From: Hyphomicrobiaceae bacterium UBA7697
GTDB lineage: Bacteria; Pseudomonadota; Alphaproteobacteria; Rhizobiales; Methyloligellaceae
Assembly: GCA_002482645.1 (NCBI GenBank)
Contig: DLGJ01000008.1
Coordinates: forward strand, 1-64,000
DNA length: 64,000 nt
Direction of reading: 5' to 3'
Part shown: positions 52,353-61,606 of the stretch, in pieces
How positions within the stretch are numbered: the stretch's first letter is position 1
How the letters are laid out: each line of letters opens with the position of its first letter
Program-made: the position numbers and the translations under genes
Notes under the pieces: generated by a model
Databases searched by the model: none
Seen by the model: only the letters and a program-made list of their open reading frames with translations
Told to the model about the DNA's origin: nothing

Positions 52353-52961
52353 ATGCTGCCCGCGCTGTTCTTCTATCTCTTCGCCTTGGTGCTCATCGCC
52401 TCGGCCGTCATGGTCGTCGCGGCGAAGAATCCCGTGCACGCCGTCCTGTTTCTGATCCTCGCCTTCTTCAACGCCGCCGGGCTGTTCGTTCTGCTCGGCG
52501 CCGAGTTCCTCGCGATGATCCTCGTCGTCGTCTATGTCGGCGCGGTGATGGTGCTGTTCCTGTTCGTGGTCATGATGCTCGACGTGAACTTCGCCGAGCT
52601 TCGGGCCGGCGTCCTGAAAATTCTTCCCGTCGGACTGCTCGTCGGCTTGATCCTGCTGTTCGAACTGGTCTTCGTCGTGGGCGCCTGGGTCACGGCGCCG
52701 AATCTCGCGAGCGACGCCCCGGCACCGCCGCAAACGGAGGTGAGCAACACCAAGGCTCTCGGGCAGCTGCTCTACACCGACTACGTCTATCTGTTCGAAG
52801 CCGCGGGGCTGATCCTGCTCGTCGCGATGATCGGCGCCATCGTGCTGACGCTGCATCACCGCCGCGATGTCCGGCGCCAAAGCATTCCCGACCAGGTCGC
52901 GCGCACGCCGGAGACCTCCATCGAGGTCGTTCAGGTCGAATCGGGGAGGGGGCTGAAATGA
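52353..52961 (+). CDS. nuoJ: NADH-quinone oxidoreductase subunit J
   Basis: A 202-residue ND6-type membrane subunit with five TM helices. The conserved YVGAVMVLFLFVVMML segment in helix 3 is present. GGGAGA precedes the ATG. It overlaps nuoK by 4 bp (ATGA). Confidence 0.95.
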   Translation: MLPALFFYLFALVLIASAVMVVAAKNPVHAVLFLILAFFNAAGLFVLLGAEFLAMILVVVYVGAVMVLFLFVVMMLDVNFAELRAGVLKILPVGLLVGLILLFELVFVVGAWVTAPNLASDAPAPPQTEVSNTKALGQLLYTDYVYLFEAAGLILLVAMIGAIVLTLHHRRDVRRQSIPDQVARTPETSIEVVQVESGRGLK

Positions 52962-53266
52962 CCGTCGGCCTGTCCCACTACCTGACCGTGGCAGCCGTGG
53001 TGTTCACCATCGGCGTGTTCGGCATCTTCCTGAACCGCAAGAACGTGATCGTCATCCTGATGTCGATCGAGCTGATCCTCTTGGCGGTCAATATCAACCT
53101 CGTGGCGTTTTCCGCGTTCCATGGCGACCTTGTCGGTCAGATCTTCACGCTGATCGTCCTGACCGTCGCCGCCGCGGAAGCCGCCATCGGCCTCGCCATC
53201 GTCGTCGTGTATTTCCGCGTCCGCGGCACGATCGAGGTGGCCGACATCGACCATCTGAAAGGCTGA
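52958..53266 (+). CDS. nuoK: NADH-quinone oxidoreductase subunit K
   Basis: A 102-residue ND4L-type subunit with three TM helices. Conserved membrane glutamates occur in MSIELILLAVNIN and AAAEAAIGLAIVV, both needed for proton translocation in homologues. nuoL follows after 12 bp. Confidence 0.96.
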   Translation: MTVGLSHYLTVAAVVFTIGVFGIFLNRKNVIVILMSIELILLAVNINLVAFSAFHGDLVGQIFTLIVLTVAAAEAAIGLAIVVVYFRVRGTIEVADIDHLKG

Positions 53267-53278
53267 GGACGGGAGACG

Positions 53279-55204
53279 ATGTATCACGCAATCCTCTTCC
53301 TTCCCCTGATCGGGGCGCTGTTCGCGGGGCTCTTCGGCCGCCTCGTCGGCGCGCGCGCCTGCGAGATCGTCACCACCACGCTCATGTTCGTGGCCGCATT
53401 CCTGTCCTGGATCGCCTTCTACCAAGTGGCCATCGAAGGCGAAGACGTACGCATCGCGCTGATGGGCTTCATGCACTCGGGCGCGTTCGAGACCTATTGG
53501 TCGATCCGGGTCGACACGCTGACGGCGGTCATGCTCGTCGTGGTCAATACGGTGTCGTCGCTCGTGCACCTCTACTCCGTGGGGTACATGCACGAGGACC
53601 CGCATAAGCAACGCTTCTTCGCCTACCTGTCCATGTTCACCTTCGCCATGCTGGCTCTGGTGACCGCCGACGATCTGGTTCAGCTGTTCTTCGGTTGGGA
53701 AGGCGTCGGCCTCGCGTCCTATCTCCTGATCGGCTTCTGGTACAAGAAACCCTCCGCCAACGCCGCCGCGATCAAGGCCTTCGTCGTCAACCGCGTGGGC
53801 GACTTCGGCTTCCTCCTGGGCATTTTCGGGATCTACTACATTTTCGGCGCGGTCCAGTACGACACCATCTTCGCCGCGGCGCCCGACCAGGTCGGCAAGA
53901 CCATGACTTTCCTGTCCTGGCAGGTGCCGGCTCTCGAGTTGATCTGCTTCCTGCTCTTCATGGGCGCCATGGGCAAGTCGGCGCAGTTCCTGCTCCACAC
54001 CTGGTTGCCGGACGCCATGGAAGGTCCGACGCCGGTCTCGGCGCTGATCCATGCGGCGACGATGGTGACGGCGGGCGTGTTCATGGTCGCGCGCCTGTCG
54101 CCGCTCTTCGACCTTGCGCCTTACGCGCTCGCGTTCGTCGCCATCATCGGCGCGACCAGTGCGTTCTTCGCCGCGACGGCCGCGGTCGTGCAGACCGACA
54201 TCAAGCGCGTGATCGCCTATTCCACCTGCTCGCAGCTCGGCTACATGTTCGCCGCCGAAGGGGTGGGGGCCTACGGCGCCGGCATGTTCCACCTGTTCAC
54301 CCATGCCTGCTTCAAGGCGCTTCTGTTCCTGTGCGCCGGCGCGGTCATCCATACGCTTGCCGACAACCAGGACATGCGCCGCATGGGCGGTTTGCGGAAG
54401 GTCATCCCCTTCACCTGGGCGATGATGCTGATCGGCTCGCTGGCACTGACGGCGTTCCCGCTCACCTCTGGCTTCGTCTCGAAGGACTTCATCATCGAGA
54501 CGACCTGGTTCGATCACTCCCTGACCGGCCAATACACCTATTGGATGGTGCTGATCGCCGCGTTCCTGACTTCGCTCTACACGTGGCGGCTGATGTTCCT
54601 CACCTTCGAAGGCAATTTCCGCGGGCCGAAAGACGTCCGCGATCATGCGCACGAACCGCCTTGGACCATGGCCGTACCGCTGCTGGTGCTCGCGGCCGGT
54701 GCCTTGTTCGCGGGGCTCGGCTTCCGGCATCTCTTCATCGGCGCCGATCAAGCGGCGTTCTGGCGCGAGGCCATCGTACTGCCCGAGCACGGGCACCACG
54801 ACGTGCCGTTCTGGCTCGTCCTGTCGCCGACGATCGCCATGACGCTCGGCTTCGTCATCGCCTGGTACTGCTATATGTGGCAGCCGCTGGTGCCCTTCGG
54901 CTTGCTCAAGCGCTTCCCGGCGGCGAACCGGTTCTTCCTGCATGCCTGGTATTTCGACGCGCTCTATGATCGCATCTTCGTCCGTCCGGCCAAATGGCTC
55001 GCCAATGTGCTGTGGAAGGTCGGGGACGGGAAGATCATCGACGGAATTGGACCGAACGGAATCGCCGCGCGCGTGCTCGACATCACCCGTGGCGTGGTCC
55101 GGCTGCAGACCGGCTACATCTACCACTATGCCTTCGTCATGCTGATCGGCGTCGCGCTTCTCATCACCTATTTCATCGTGGCGGGAGGCGCATTGAAGCC
55201 ATGA
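53279..55204 (+). CDS. nuoL: NADH-quinone oxidoreductase subunit L
   Basis: A 641-residue ND5-type antiporter-like subunit, the distal proton pump. Signature LFFGWEGVGLASYLLIGFW is near 140-158 and contains the essential Glu, followed by the lysine-bearing helix 7-8 region (MGAMGKSAQFLLHTWLPDAMEGPTPVSALIHAATMV). The long C-terminal lateral helix is present. GGGAG precedes the ATG, and the end overlaps nuoM by 4 bp. Confidence 0.97.
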   Translation: MYHAILFLPLIGALFAGLFGRLVGARACEIVTTTLMFVAAFLSWIAFYQVAIEGEDVRIALMGFMHSGAFETYWSIRVDTLTAVMLVVVNTVSSLVHLYSVGYMHEDPHKQRFFAYLSMFTFAMLALVTADDLVQLFFGWEGVGLASYLLIGFWYKKPSANAAAIKAFVVNRVGDFGFLLGIFGIYYIFGAVQYDTIFAAAPDQVGKTMTFLSWQVPALELICFLLFMGAMGKSAQFLLHTWLPDAMEGPTPVSALIHAATMVTAGVFMVARLSPLFDLAPYALAFVAIIGATSAFFAATAAVVQTDIKRVIAYSTCSQLGYMFAAEGVGAYGAGMFHLFTHACFKALLFLCAGAVIHTLADNQDMRRMGGLRKVIPFTWAMMLIGSLALTAFPLTSGFVSKDFIIETTWFDHSLTGQYTYWMVLIAAFLTSLYTWRLMFLTFEGNFRGPKDVRDHAHEPPWTMAVPLLVLAAGALFAGLGFRHLFIGADQAAFWREAIVLPEHGHHDVPFWLVLSPTIAMTLGFVIAWYCYMWQPLVPFGLLKRFPAANRFFLHAWYFDALYDRIFVRPAKWLANVLWKVGDGKIIDGIGPNGIAARVLDITRGVVRLQTGYIYHYAFVMLIGVALLITYFIVAGGALKP

Positions 55205-56715
55205 GCTACGGTTGGCCCATCCTCTCCACGGTGACGTTCCTGCCGCTCGTCGGCGCGCTGCTGATCTTCGCCCTGCGCGGAGACGACGACAGCACCGCCC
55301 GCAACGCGCGCTATATCGCGCTGTGGACGACCCTGATCACCTTCGCGATTTCGCTGCTGCTGTGGCGCGACTTCGATCCGACCACCGCGAAATTCCAGTT
55401 CGTCGAGGAACGCTCCTGGCTCGGCCCGATCAACTTCCATATGGGCGTCGACGGCATCTCCATGCCTTTCGTCATCCTCACCACGCTGCTGATGCCCATC
55501 ACGGTCCTGTCGACCTATGGGGCGATCAAGACGCGGGTGCGGGAGTTCATGATCGCGTTCCTGATCCTCGAAACGCTGATGCTCGGCGTGTTCTGCTCCC
55601 TCGATCTGGTGATGTTCTACCTGTTCTTCGAGGGCGGCCTCATTCCGATGTTCCTGATCATCGGCATTTGGGGCGGCAGCAACCGTGTCTATGCGAGCTT
55701 CAAGTTCTTCCTCTACACGCTCGCCGGTTCGCTGCTGATGCTGCTGGCGATCATGGCCATGTATTGGGAGGCGGGGACCACCAACATTCCGCAATTGCTG
55801 GCCCATGATTTCCCGCCGCAGATGCAGACCTGGCTGTGGCTGGCCTTCTTCGCCTCCTTCGCGGTGAAGCTTCCCATGTGGCCCGTCCATACCTGGCTGC
55901 CGGACGCGCATGTGCAGGCGCCGACGGCGGGCTCCGTGGTGCTGGCCGGCATTCTGTTGAAGCTCGGCGGGTACGGTTTCTTGCGCTTCTCGATCCCCAT
56001 GTTCCCGCTCGCCTCGGCGGATTTCGCACCTTTCATCTACACGCTGTCGGTCATCGCGGTGATCTACACCTCGCTCGTGGCGCTGGCCCAAGAGGACATG
56101 AAAAAGCTGATCGCCTACTCGTCCATCGCCCATATGGGCTTCGTGACGATCGGCATCTTTACGCTCACCATGCAGGGGCTGCAGGGCGGCATCTTCCTGA
56201 TGCTCTCCCATGGCATCGTCTCCGCCGGACTGTTCCTGTGCGTGGGCGTGGTCTACGACCGCATGCACACCCATGAGATCTCGGTCTTTGGCGGACTCGT
56301 GAACCGGATGCCGCTCTATGCCGCGGTGTTCATGGTCTTCACCCTGGCCAATGTCGGCTTGCCGGGTACGTCCGGTTTCATCGGCGAGTTCTTGAGCCTT
56401 CTCGGCGTGTTCCAGGTCAATACCTGGGTCGCGACCCTGGCGGCCACCGGCGTCATCCTGTCGGCCTGTTATGCGCTCTGGCTCTATCGCCGCATCATCT
56501 TCGGCGAGATCACCAATCCCGCGCTCAAGGCTCTTCAGGATCTATCCCTGCGCGAGGTCGCGGTCATGGTGCCTCTGATCGTGCTGACCATCTATTTCGG
56601 GTTCCATCCCAATCCGGTCCTCGACGTGACCGCGACGTCCGTTGAAGCCCTTATGGCCGACTTCAAAGCGAACCTGGCCGCCGCCGAACAGGCGCGCCTG
56701 GCGCTGGCGCCGTGA
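55201..56715 (+). CDS. nuoM: NADH-quinone oxidoreductase subunit M
   Basis: A 504-residue ND4-type antiporter-like subunit with about 14 TM helices. The conserved FFEGGLIPMFLIIGIWGG near 140 carries the essential Glu, and KLPMWPVHTWLPDAHVQAPTAGSVVLAGILLKLGGYG carries the pump lysine. The start ATG overlaps the nuoL stop, and the stop overlaps the GTG of nuoN. Confidence 0.97.
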   Translation: MSYGWPILSTVTFLPLVGALLIFALRGDDDSTARNARYIALWTTLITFAISLLLWRDFDPTTAKFQFVEERSWLGPINFHMGVDGISMPFVILTTLLMPITVLSTYGAIKTRVREFMIAFLILETLMLGVFCSLDLVMFYLFFEGGLIPMFLIIGIWGGSNRVYASFKFFLYTLAGSLLMLLAIMAMYWEAGTTNIPQLLAHDFPPQMQTWLWLAFFASFAVKLPMWPVHTWLPDAHVQAPTAGSVVLAGILLKLGGYGFLRFSIPMFPLASADFAPFIYTLSVIAVIYTSLVALAQEDMKKLIAYSSIAHMGFVTIGIFTLTMQGLQGGIFLMLSHGIVSAGLFLCVGVVYDRMHTHEISVFGGLVNRMPLYAAVFMVFTLANVGLPGTSGFIGEFLSLLGVFQVNTWVATLAATGVILSACYALWLYRRIIFGEITNPALKALQDLSLREVAVMVPLIVLTIYFGFHPNPVLDVTATSVEALMADFKANLAAAEQARLALAP

Positions 56716-58160
56716 ACGAGGCCGCGATGACCGAACAGCTCAATCTTCTGCCCCTTCTTCCCGAACTCACGCTGGCGTTGGGCGCCATGGCGCTGCTCAT
56801 GGTCGGCGTGGGCGGACGCGCCGAAACCCGCGGCGAACTTGTCCTCTGGCTTTCGGTGGCCGTGCTGGCTCTGGCGGGGGTCTTCGTCACCATGGGCGAG
56901 GGGACCGTGACCCTGTTCGGCGGCAGCTTCATCGTCGATCCGTTCGCCCGCTTGCTGAAGGTCCTCGCATTGACCGGCGCCGGCGTCGCGCTGATCATGT
57001 CGCGCGACTTCTGGCGGAACGACGGCGGCATGAAGTTCGAATATCCCGTGCTGCTTCTGTTCGCGACCACCGGAATGCTGATGATGATCTCGGCATCCGA
57101 TTTGATCGCGCTCTATGTGGGCCTCGAATTGCAGAGCCTTGCGCTCTACGTGGTGGCCGCCTTCAAACGGGACTCGGCGCGCTCGTCCGAGGCCGGCTTG
57201 AAGTATTTCGTTCTCGGCGCGCTGTCGTCGGGCATGCTGCTCTACGGCGCCTCGCTCATTTACGGCTTCACCGGGTCCACCGAATTCTCCCAGATCGCCA
57301 ACGCGGTGCAGCCGTCCGGCACCAATCTCGGCCTCATCTTCGGCCTCGTGTTCCTGCTGACGGGCTTCGCCTTCAAGATCTCGGCGGTGCCGTTCCATAT
57401 GTGGACGCCGGACGTCTACGAGGGCGCGCCGACGCCCGTCACCGCCTTCTTCGCGGCCGCGCCGAAGATCGCCGCCATGGCGCTCTTCGTCCGCGTCGTC
57501 ATCTCGGCATTTCCGGCCGTCACCGATCAGTGGCAGCAGATCGTCATCTTCCTGTCGCTCGCCTCGATGGCCCTCGGCGCGTTCGCCGCGATCGGCCAGA
57601 CCAATATCAAACGCCTGATGGCCTACAGCTCCATCGGCCATATGGGTTTTGCACTCGTCGGCCTCGCGGCGGGAACGGAGCAGGGCGTGCAAGGGGTGAT
57701 CGTCTATCTGGCGATCTACCTGGTGATGACCCTCGGCACCTTCGCGGTCATCCTCTCGCTCCGGCGGGACGGAAAGATGGTCGAGGATATCGATCAACTC
57801 GCCGGACTTTCCCGCACGAGCCCGCTCATGGCGCTCGCCCTTGCGATCTTGCTGTTTTCTCTCGCCGGCATTCCGCCGCTCGCGGGCTTCTTCGCCAAAT
57901 TCTACGTGTTCCTGGCGGCCATCGAAGCCAAGCTTTACCTGCTGGCCGTCATTGGCGTTCTTCTCAGCGTGGTGGGCGCGTTCTATTATCTGCGCATCGT
58001 CAAGATCATGTATTTCGACGCACCGGTGGAGGGCTTCGAGCCGATGCCGCGACTCTTGGCCGTCGTACTGGGGGCGGCCGGATTGCTGATCATGTTCTTC
58101 TTCGTCTATCCGTCGCCGCTGGTCGCGGCCGCCGGAACCGCCGCCAAATCGCTCTTCTGA
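56712..58160 (+). CDS. nuoN: NADH-quinone oxidoreductase subunit N
   Basis: A 482-residue ND2-type antiporter-like subunit, last of the nuo genes. The GLELQSLALYVVAAF segment with the essential Glu and FKISAVPFHMWTPDVYEGAPTPVTAFFAAAPK with the central Lys are intact. The start is GTG overlapping nuoM (GTGA); an ATG at 56727 is an alternative. birA follows after 102 bp. Confidence 0.97.
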   Translation: MNEAAMTEQLNLLPLLPELTLALGAMALLMVGVGGRAETRGELVLWLSVAVLALAGVFVTMGEGTVTLFGGSFIVDPFARLLKVLALTGAGVALIMSRDFWRNDGGMKFEYPVLLLFATTGMLMMISASDLIALYVGLELQSLALYVVAAFKRDSARSSEAGLKYFVLGALSSGMLLYGASLIYGFTGSTEFSQIANAVQPSGTNLGLIFGLVFLLTGFAFKISAVPFHMWTPDVYEGAPTPVTAFFAAAPKIAAMALFVRVVISAFPAVTDQWQQIVIFLSLASMALGAFAAIGQTNIKRLMAYSSIGHMGFALVGLAAGTEQGVQGVIVYLAIYLVMTLGTFAVILSLRRDGKMVEDIDQLAGLSRTSPLMALALAILLFSLAGIPPLAGFFAKFYVFLAAIEAKLYLLAVIGVLLSVVGAFYYLRIVKIMYFDAPVEGFEPMPRLLAVVLGAAGLLIMFFFVYPSPLVAAAGTAAKSLF

Positions 58161-58262
58161 GTTTAGGGGCCGCTCCGGCCCATCGCCCTGTCGTGCGGAG
58201 TGTGCTACGAACGCCGCAGCCGTTTACGACGTGCCGCCTCGTGGATACTTGCCGCCTGCCGA

Positions 58263-59036
58263 ATGAACCGATTCACGCGCACCACTCCGAAGCTTCCCGC
58301 CGGCTACCGGCTTGTACAGCTGGATACGGTCGATTCCACCAACGCCGAAGCCAAACGGCGCGCGGATATGGGCGAACCGGGCCCGTTGTGGATCTGGTCG
58401 GCGCGGCAGTCGAAGGGGCGAGGGCGCGCGGGCCGGCAATGGACCTCGCAAGTGGGCAATCTGTTCGCAAGTCTTCTCGTGAGGCTCGATTGTCCCTTGC
58501 AAACGGCCAGTCAGCTCGCGCTCGTCGCCGGGATCATCACCTACGAGACGATCTCCAAGTTGATCGCCTATGAAGGCCGGTCGAAGCTTCTGTTGAAATG
58601 GCCGAACGACATCCTTTTGAACGAGGAGAAGATCGCCGGAATGCTGCTCGAAAATCTTGGCTCGCCGGACGACAGACGCTCCGTGGTCGTCATTGGCACG
58701 GGCATCAACCTTGCCAGCCATCCGGAGAACCTGCCGGTGCCCGCTGTCAGCCTCGACGCTTATGGACTTGCGGTGCCACCCGCCGAGGCGCTGGAGGTGC
58801 TCGCCGCGACGACGCACGAATGGCTCAACCGCTGGGACGAAGGCACCGCGTTTCCGTCCATACGCCGCGCTTGGCTCGATCGTGCCGGTCCCAAGGGCCG
58901 GAAGCTCGTCGTCCGCCTCGGCGACACGCAAATCGAAGGCAGCTATGCGGGACTCGATCTCGACGGCGCGCTTCGTATCGAGACGGACAGCGGCGCGCGG
59001 ACCGTCGCCGCCGGCGATGTGTTCTTCGCGGCCTGA
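58263..59036 (+). CDS. birA: Biotin--[acetyl-CoA carboxylase] ligase
   Basis: Attaches biotin to the biotin carboxyl carrier protein. The 257-residue form has the catalytic core only (DSTNAEAKRRA, SKGRGRAGRQW for biotinyl-AMP formation, KWPNDILLNEEKIAGMLLE) and a small C-terminal SH3-like domain. There is no N-terminal helix-turn-helix, so it cannot be a bio repressor as in E. coli. It is 4 bp upstream of the RNase J gene; this nuoN-birA-rnj order is common in Hyphomicrobiales. Confidence 0.95.
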   Translation: MNRFTRTTPKLPAGYRLVQLDTVDSTNAEAKRRADMGEPGPLWIWSARQSKGRGRAGRQWTSQVGNLFASLLVRLDCPLQTASQLALVAGIITYETISKLIAYEGRSKLLLKWPNDILLNEEKIAGMLLENLGSPDDRRSVVVIGTGINLASHPENLPVPAVSLDAYGLAVPPAEALEVLAATTHEWLNRWDEGTAFPSIRRAWLDRAGPKGRKLVVRLGDTQIEGSYAGLDLDGALRIETDSGARTVAAGDVFFAA

Positions 59037-59040
59037 CGCC

Positions 59041-60729
59041 ATGGCCGGAAAAAACGCCAGAACCAAAAACGCGCTCGTCTTCGTACCGCTCGGCGGCATC
59101 GGCGAGATCGGCATGAACCTCTATCTGTACGGCTACGGCCGGGAAGGAGCGTATACGTGGCTGATCGTCGACATGGGCGTCACCTTCGGCGGCGAATACG
59201 AACCCGGGATCGACGTCGTTCTTCCGGATATTCGCTTCCTTGAAGAGGAGCGCCACAACATCGCCGGCCTCGTCCTCACCCACGCCCATGAGGATCATTA
59301 CGGCGCCATCCCAGATCTTTGGCCGCTGATCGGCCGTGTGCCGATCTATGCCACGCCCTTCACGGCGGAAATGCTGCGCGGCAAACTCTCCGAGTTCCGG
59401 ATGGACGACGGCGACTTGCCGCTCGAGGTCGTCTCCTTCGGCGCGCGGCGGCAAATCGGTCCTTTCGACGTGGAGTTCATCTCCATGTCCCATTCGATCC
59501 CGGAACCGGCGGCGCTCGCGATCCGGACGCCGCTCGGCACTGTGCTCCACACCGGCGATTGGAAGCTCGACGAGACGCCGCTGACCAGCGCACCAACCGA
59601 CGAAAACCGGCTGCGCGAGATCGGCCGCGAGGGCGTCGACGTCCTGATCTGCGACTCCACCAACGCGATCCGCGACGGCATTTCGCCCTCCGAGGCGGAC
59701 GTGGGCGAGAACCTGGTAAAGCTCGTCAAGCAGGCGCCGTCTTGCGTGGCCGTCACCACCTTCGCGTCCAATGTCGCCCGGCTGGGCTCCGTGGCGAAGG
59801 CGGCCCGCGCGGCGGGGCGCGAGCTGATGGTCGTCGGACGGGCGATGTACCGGGTCATCGAGGCCGCCCAGGCCACGGGCTATCTCGATCCCGATCTGCG
59901 CTTCCACCAGGAAACGGCGTTCGCGCAATTGCCTCGGGACAACATCGTCGCGCTCTGCACGGGAAGCCAGGGCGAGCCGCGCGCGGCCATGGCCCGCATC
60001 GCCTCCGGAGAACACCCGCATATCTCGCTCAAGCCGGGCGATTGGGTGATCTTCTCCTCACGGACGATCCCCGGAAACGAGAAGGCGGTCGGGCGGGTGC
60101 AGAACGCCTTATCGGACGAGGGCATCGAGATCCTCACGGATCAGGACGCGCTGGTCCATGTGTCCGGACATCCGCGCCGCGGTGAGTTGCAGCAGCTCTA
60201 CGACTGGGTCAAGCCGAGCGTTGCCGTGCCCATGCATGGCGAAGGGCGGCATCTGGAAGCCCATGCGGAATTCGCGGAGGATCTTGGGATCGAGACGGTG
60301 ATCCGGGCCCGCAACGGCACGATGGTGCAGCTTTTGCCGCAGCCCGCCGCGATCGTCGACGACGTGCCCGTGGGACGCCTCTATCGCGACGGCTATATCC
60401 TCACCTCCGCCGATGAGGGCCAGGTGCGCGAGCGGCGCAAACTTTCCTTCGCGGGGCTGGCCGCCATATCCTTGGTGCTGACAAGGAAGGGCGAGCTGGC
60501 CGCCGATCCCGAAGTATCGCTGACCGGCCTTCCCGAGGAAGACAATGACGGCGTTCCCCTCGCGGAGATTGCCCGGGACGCCGCCATCGGAACCGTGGAG
60601 AGCATTCCGCGGCCGCGCCGGAAGGACCCGCGTCTCGTGTCCGAGGCCGTGCGGCGTGGGGTGCGGGCCGCTCTCAACCAGGCCTGGGGCAAGAAGCCCG
60701 TATGCACCGTGTTGACGACGGTGCTCTAG
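59041..60729 (+). CDS. rnj: Ribonuclease J
   Basis: A 562-residue metallo-beta-lactamase/beta-CASP ribonuclease with endo- and 5'-exonuclease activity, involved in rRNA and mRNA processing. The zinc motif HAHEDH is at H81-H86. Further metal ligands follow in HTGDWK, and the beta-CASP motifs include DSTN, SGHPRRGEL and PMHGEGRHL. The C-terminal domain is present. The ATG lies 4 bp after birA. RNase J replaces part of RNase E function in many Alphaproteobacteria. Confidence 0.95.
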   Translation: MAGKNARTKNALVFVPLGGIGEIGMNLYLYGYGREGAYTWLIVDMGVTFGGEYEPGIDVVLPDIRFLEEERHNIAGLVLTHAHEDHYGAIPDLWPLIGRVPIYATPFTAEMLRGKLSEFRMDDGDLPLEVVSFGARRQIGPFDVEFISMSHSIPEPAALAIRTPLGTVLHTGDWKLDETPLTSAPTDENRLREIGREGVDVLICDSTNAIRDGISPSEADVGENLVKLVKQAPSCVAVTTFASNVARLGSVAKAARAAGRELMVVGRAMYRVIEAAQATGYLDPDLRFHQETAFAQLPRDNIVALCTGSQGEPRAAMARIASGEHPHISLKPGDWVIFSSRTIPGNEKAVGRVQNALSDEGIEILTDQDALVHVSGHPRRGELQQLYDWVKPSVAVPMHGEGRHLEAHAEFAEDLGIETVIRARNGTMVQLLPQPAAIVDDVPVGRLYRDGYILTSADEGQVRERRKLSFAGLAAISLVLTRKGELAADPEVSLTGLPEEDNDGVPLAEIARDAAIGTVESIPRPRRKDPRLVSEAVRRGVRAALNQAWGKKPVCTVLTTVL

Positions 60730-60818
60730 CCGCCGCAAAAAGAGGCCTTGAGCGCCGCAATTCCCGCCTAGACTGACGTGCCGCCCGGCAGGTCGTCTCG
60801 AAACTGGAGCAAAAACGT

Positions 60819-61223
60819 ATGATTGGCCGTTTGAACCATGTCGCCATTGTCGTCCCGGACCTGACCGCCGCGACCGCCGTCTATCGCGATACGCTCGGCG
60901 CCAAGGTCTCTCCGGAAGAGGATCAGCCCGAGCATGGCGTGCGCACCGTTTTCATCGAACTTCCGAACACCAAGGTCGAACTTCTGGGCGTGCTCGGCGA
61001 CAAGTCCCCGATCTCAGCGTTCCTCGACCGCAACCCGAACGGCGGCATCCATCACATCTGCTACGAAGTGCCGGACATCTTGGCCGCGCGCGACCAGCTC
61101 ATGAAAGACGGCGCCCGCGTGCTCGGTGACGGAGAGCCCAAGATCGGCGCTCACGGCAAGCCGGTCCTCTTTCTGCATCCAAAAGATTTCTGCGGAACGC
61201 TGGTCGAACTCGAAGAGGCCTAG
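60819..61223 (+). CDS. mce: Methylmalonyl-CoA epimerase
   Basis: A 134-residue VOC-fold enzyme interconverting (2R)- and (2S)-methylmalonyl-CoA in propionyl-CoA or ethylmalonyl-CoA pathways. Metal ligands: His in RLNHVAIVV, a central Glu in TKVELLG, His in IHHICYEV, and Glu in GTLVELEE. The fold halves and length are normal. It is 3 bp upstream of the DUF1467 gene. In a methylotroph or PHA producer it would serve C3-C4 acyl-CoA interconversion. Confidence 0.94.
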   Translation: MIGRLNHVAIVVPDLTAATAVYRDTLGAKVSPEEDQPEHGVRTVFIELPNTKVELLGVLGDKSPISAFLDRNPNGGIHHICYEVPDILAARDQLMKDGARVLGDGEPKIGAHGKPVLFLHPKDFCGTLVELEEA

Positions 61224-61226
61224 GCC

Positions 61227-61514
61227 ATGAGCATTGCTTTCGCCATAGCAATCTATTTTGTGATCTGGTGGGTGTTGCTCTTCGCCATATTGCCGTGGGG
61301 CGTACGCACTTCGGAGGAAGTCGGTGAGGCGACCAACACCGGATTCGCCGATAGCGCGCCCTACAAGCCACGGCTGATTCCGAAGATCATCGCGACGACG
61401 ATCGTATCGGCGATCGTCTTCGCCGGCGTCTACGCGATCATGGTCCACCACGTGATCACACTCGACGACATACCGTTCCTGCCGGATTACGAACCCGTCC
61501 AAGAAGCGCATTGA
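61227..61514 (+). CDS. DUF1467 membrane protein
   Basis: A 95-residue protein with two TM helices (about 4-24 and 52-74) and the DUF1467 pattern: WWVLLFAILPWGVRTSEE, then FADSAPYKPRLIPKI. Function is unknown; the gene is usually found between mce and proS in Hyphomicrobiales, as here. It is 3 bp after mce and therefore co-transcribed. A bidirectional terminator follows. Confidence 0.88.
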   Translation: MSIAFAIAIYFVIWWVLLFAILPWGVRTSEEVGEATNTGFADSAPYKPRLIPKIIATTIVSAIVFAGVYAIMVHHVITLDDIPFLPDYEPVQEAH

Positions 61515-61531
61515 GCCCAGCGCCGGACAAA

Positions 61532-61563
61532 AAAAAGCAAGGTCCGTGAAGACCTTGCTTTTT
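61532..61563. terminator. Bidirectional rho-independent terminator
   Basis: AAAAAGCAAGGTC (61532-61544) and GACCTTGCTTTTT (61551-61563) form a perfect 13-bp stem around CGTGAA. U-tracts exist on both strands: TTTTTA on plus, and a run of eight or more on minus. It ends the birA-to-DUF1467 unit and could also end a minus-strand RNA coming from the gap. Confidence 0.88.
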
Positions 61564-61591
61564 AGATAGTTACTCCATCTCTTCGCCGCCG

Positions 61592-61606
61592 GGACAGCTC
61601 CTGTCC
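61592..61606. repeat. Short perfect hairpin downstream of the bidirectional terminator
   Basis: GGACAG (61592-61597) pairs with CTGTCC (61601-61606) around CTC. On the plus strand it is followed by TTTCGG. It may be part of a structured transcript. Confidence 0.4.

Noticed and set aside
52931..55126. A 731-codon minus-strand open frame across nuoK-nuoL
   Set aside because: It mirrors conserved membrane subunits; composition is Arg/Glu/His/Asp-rich as in antisense of hydrophobic genes.
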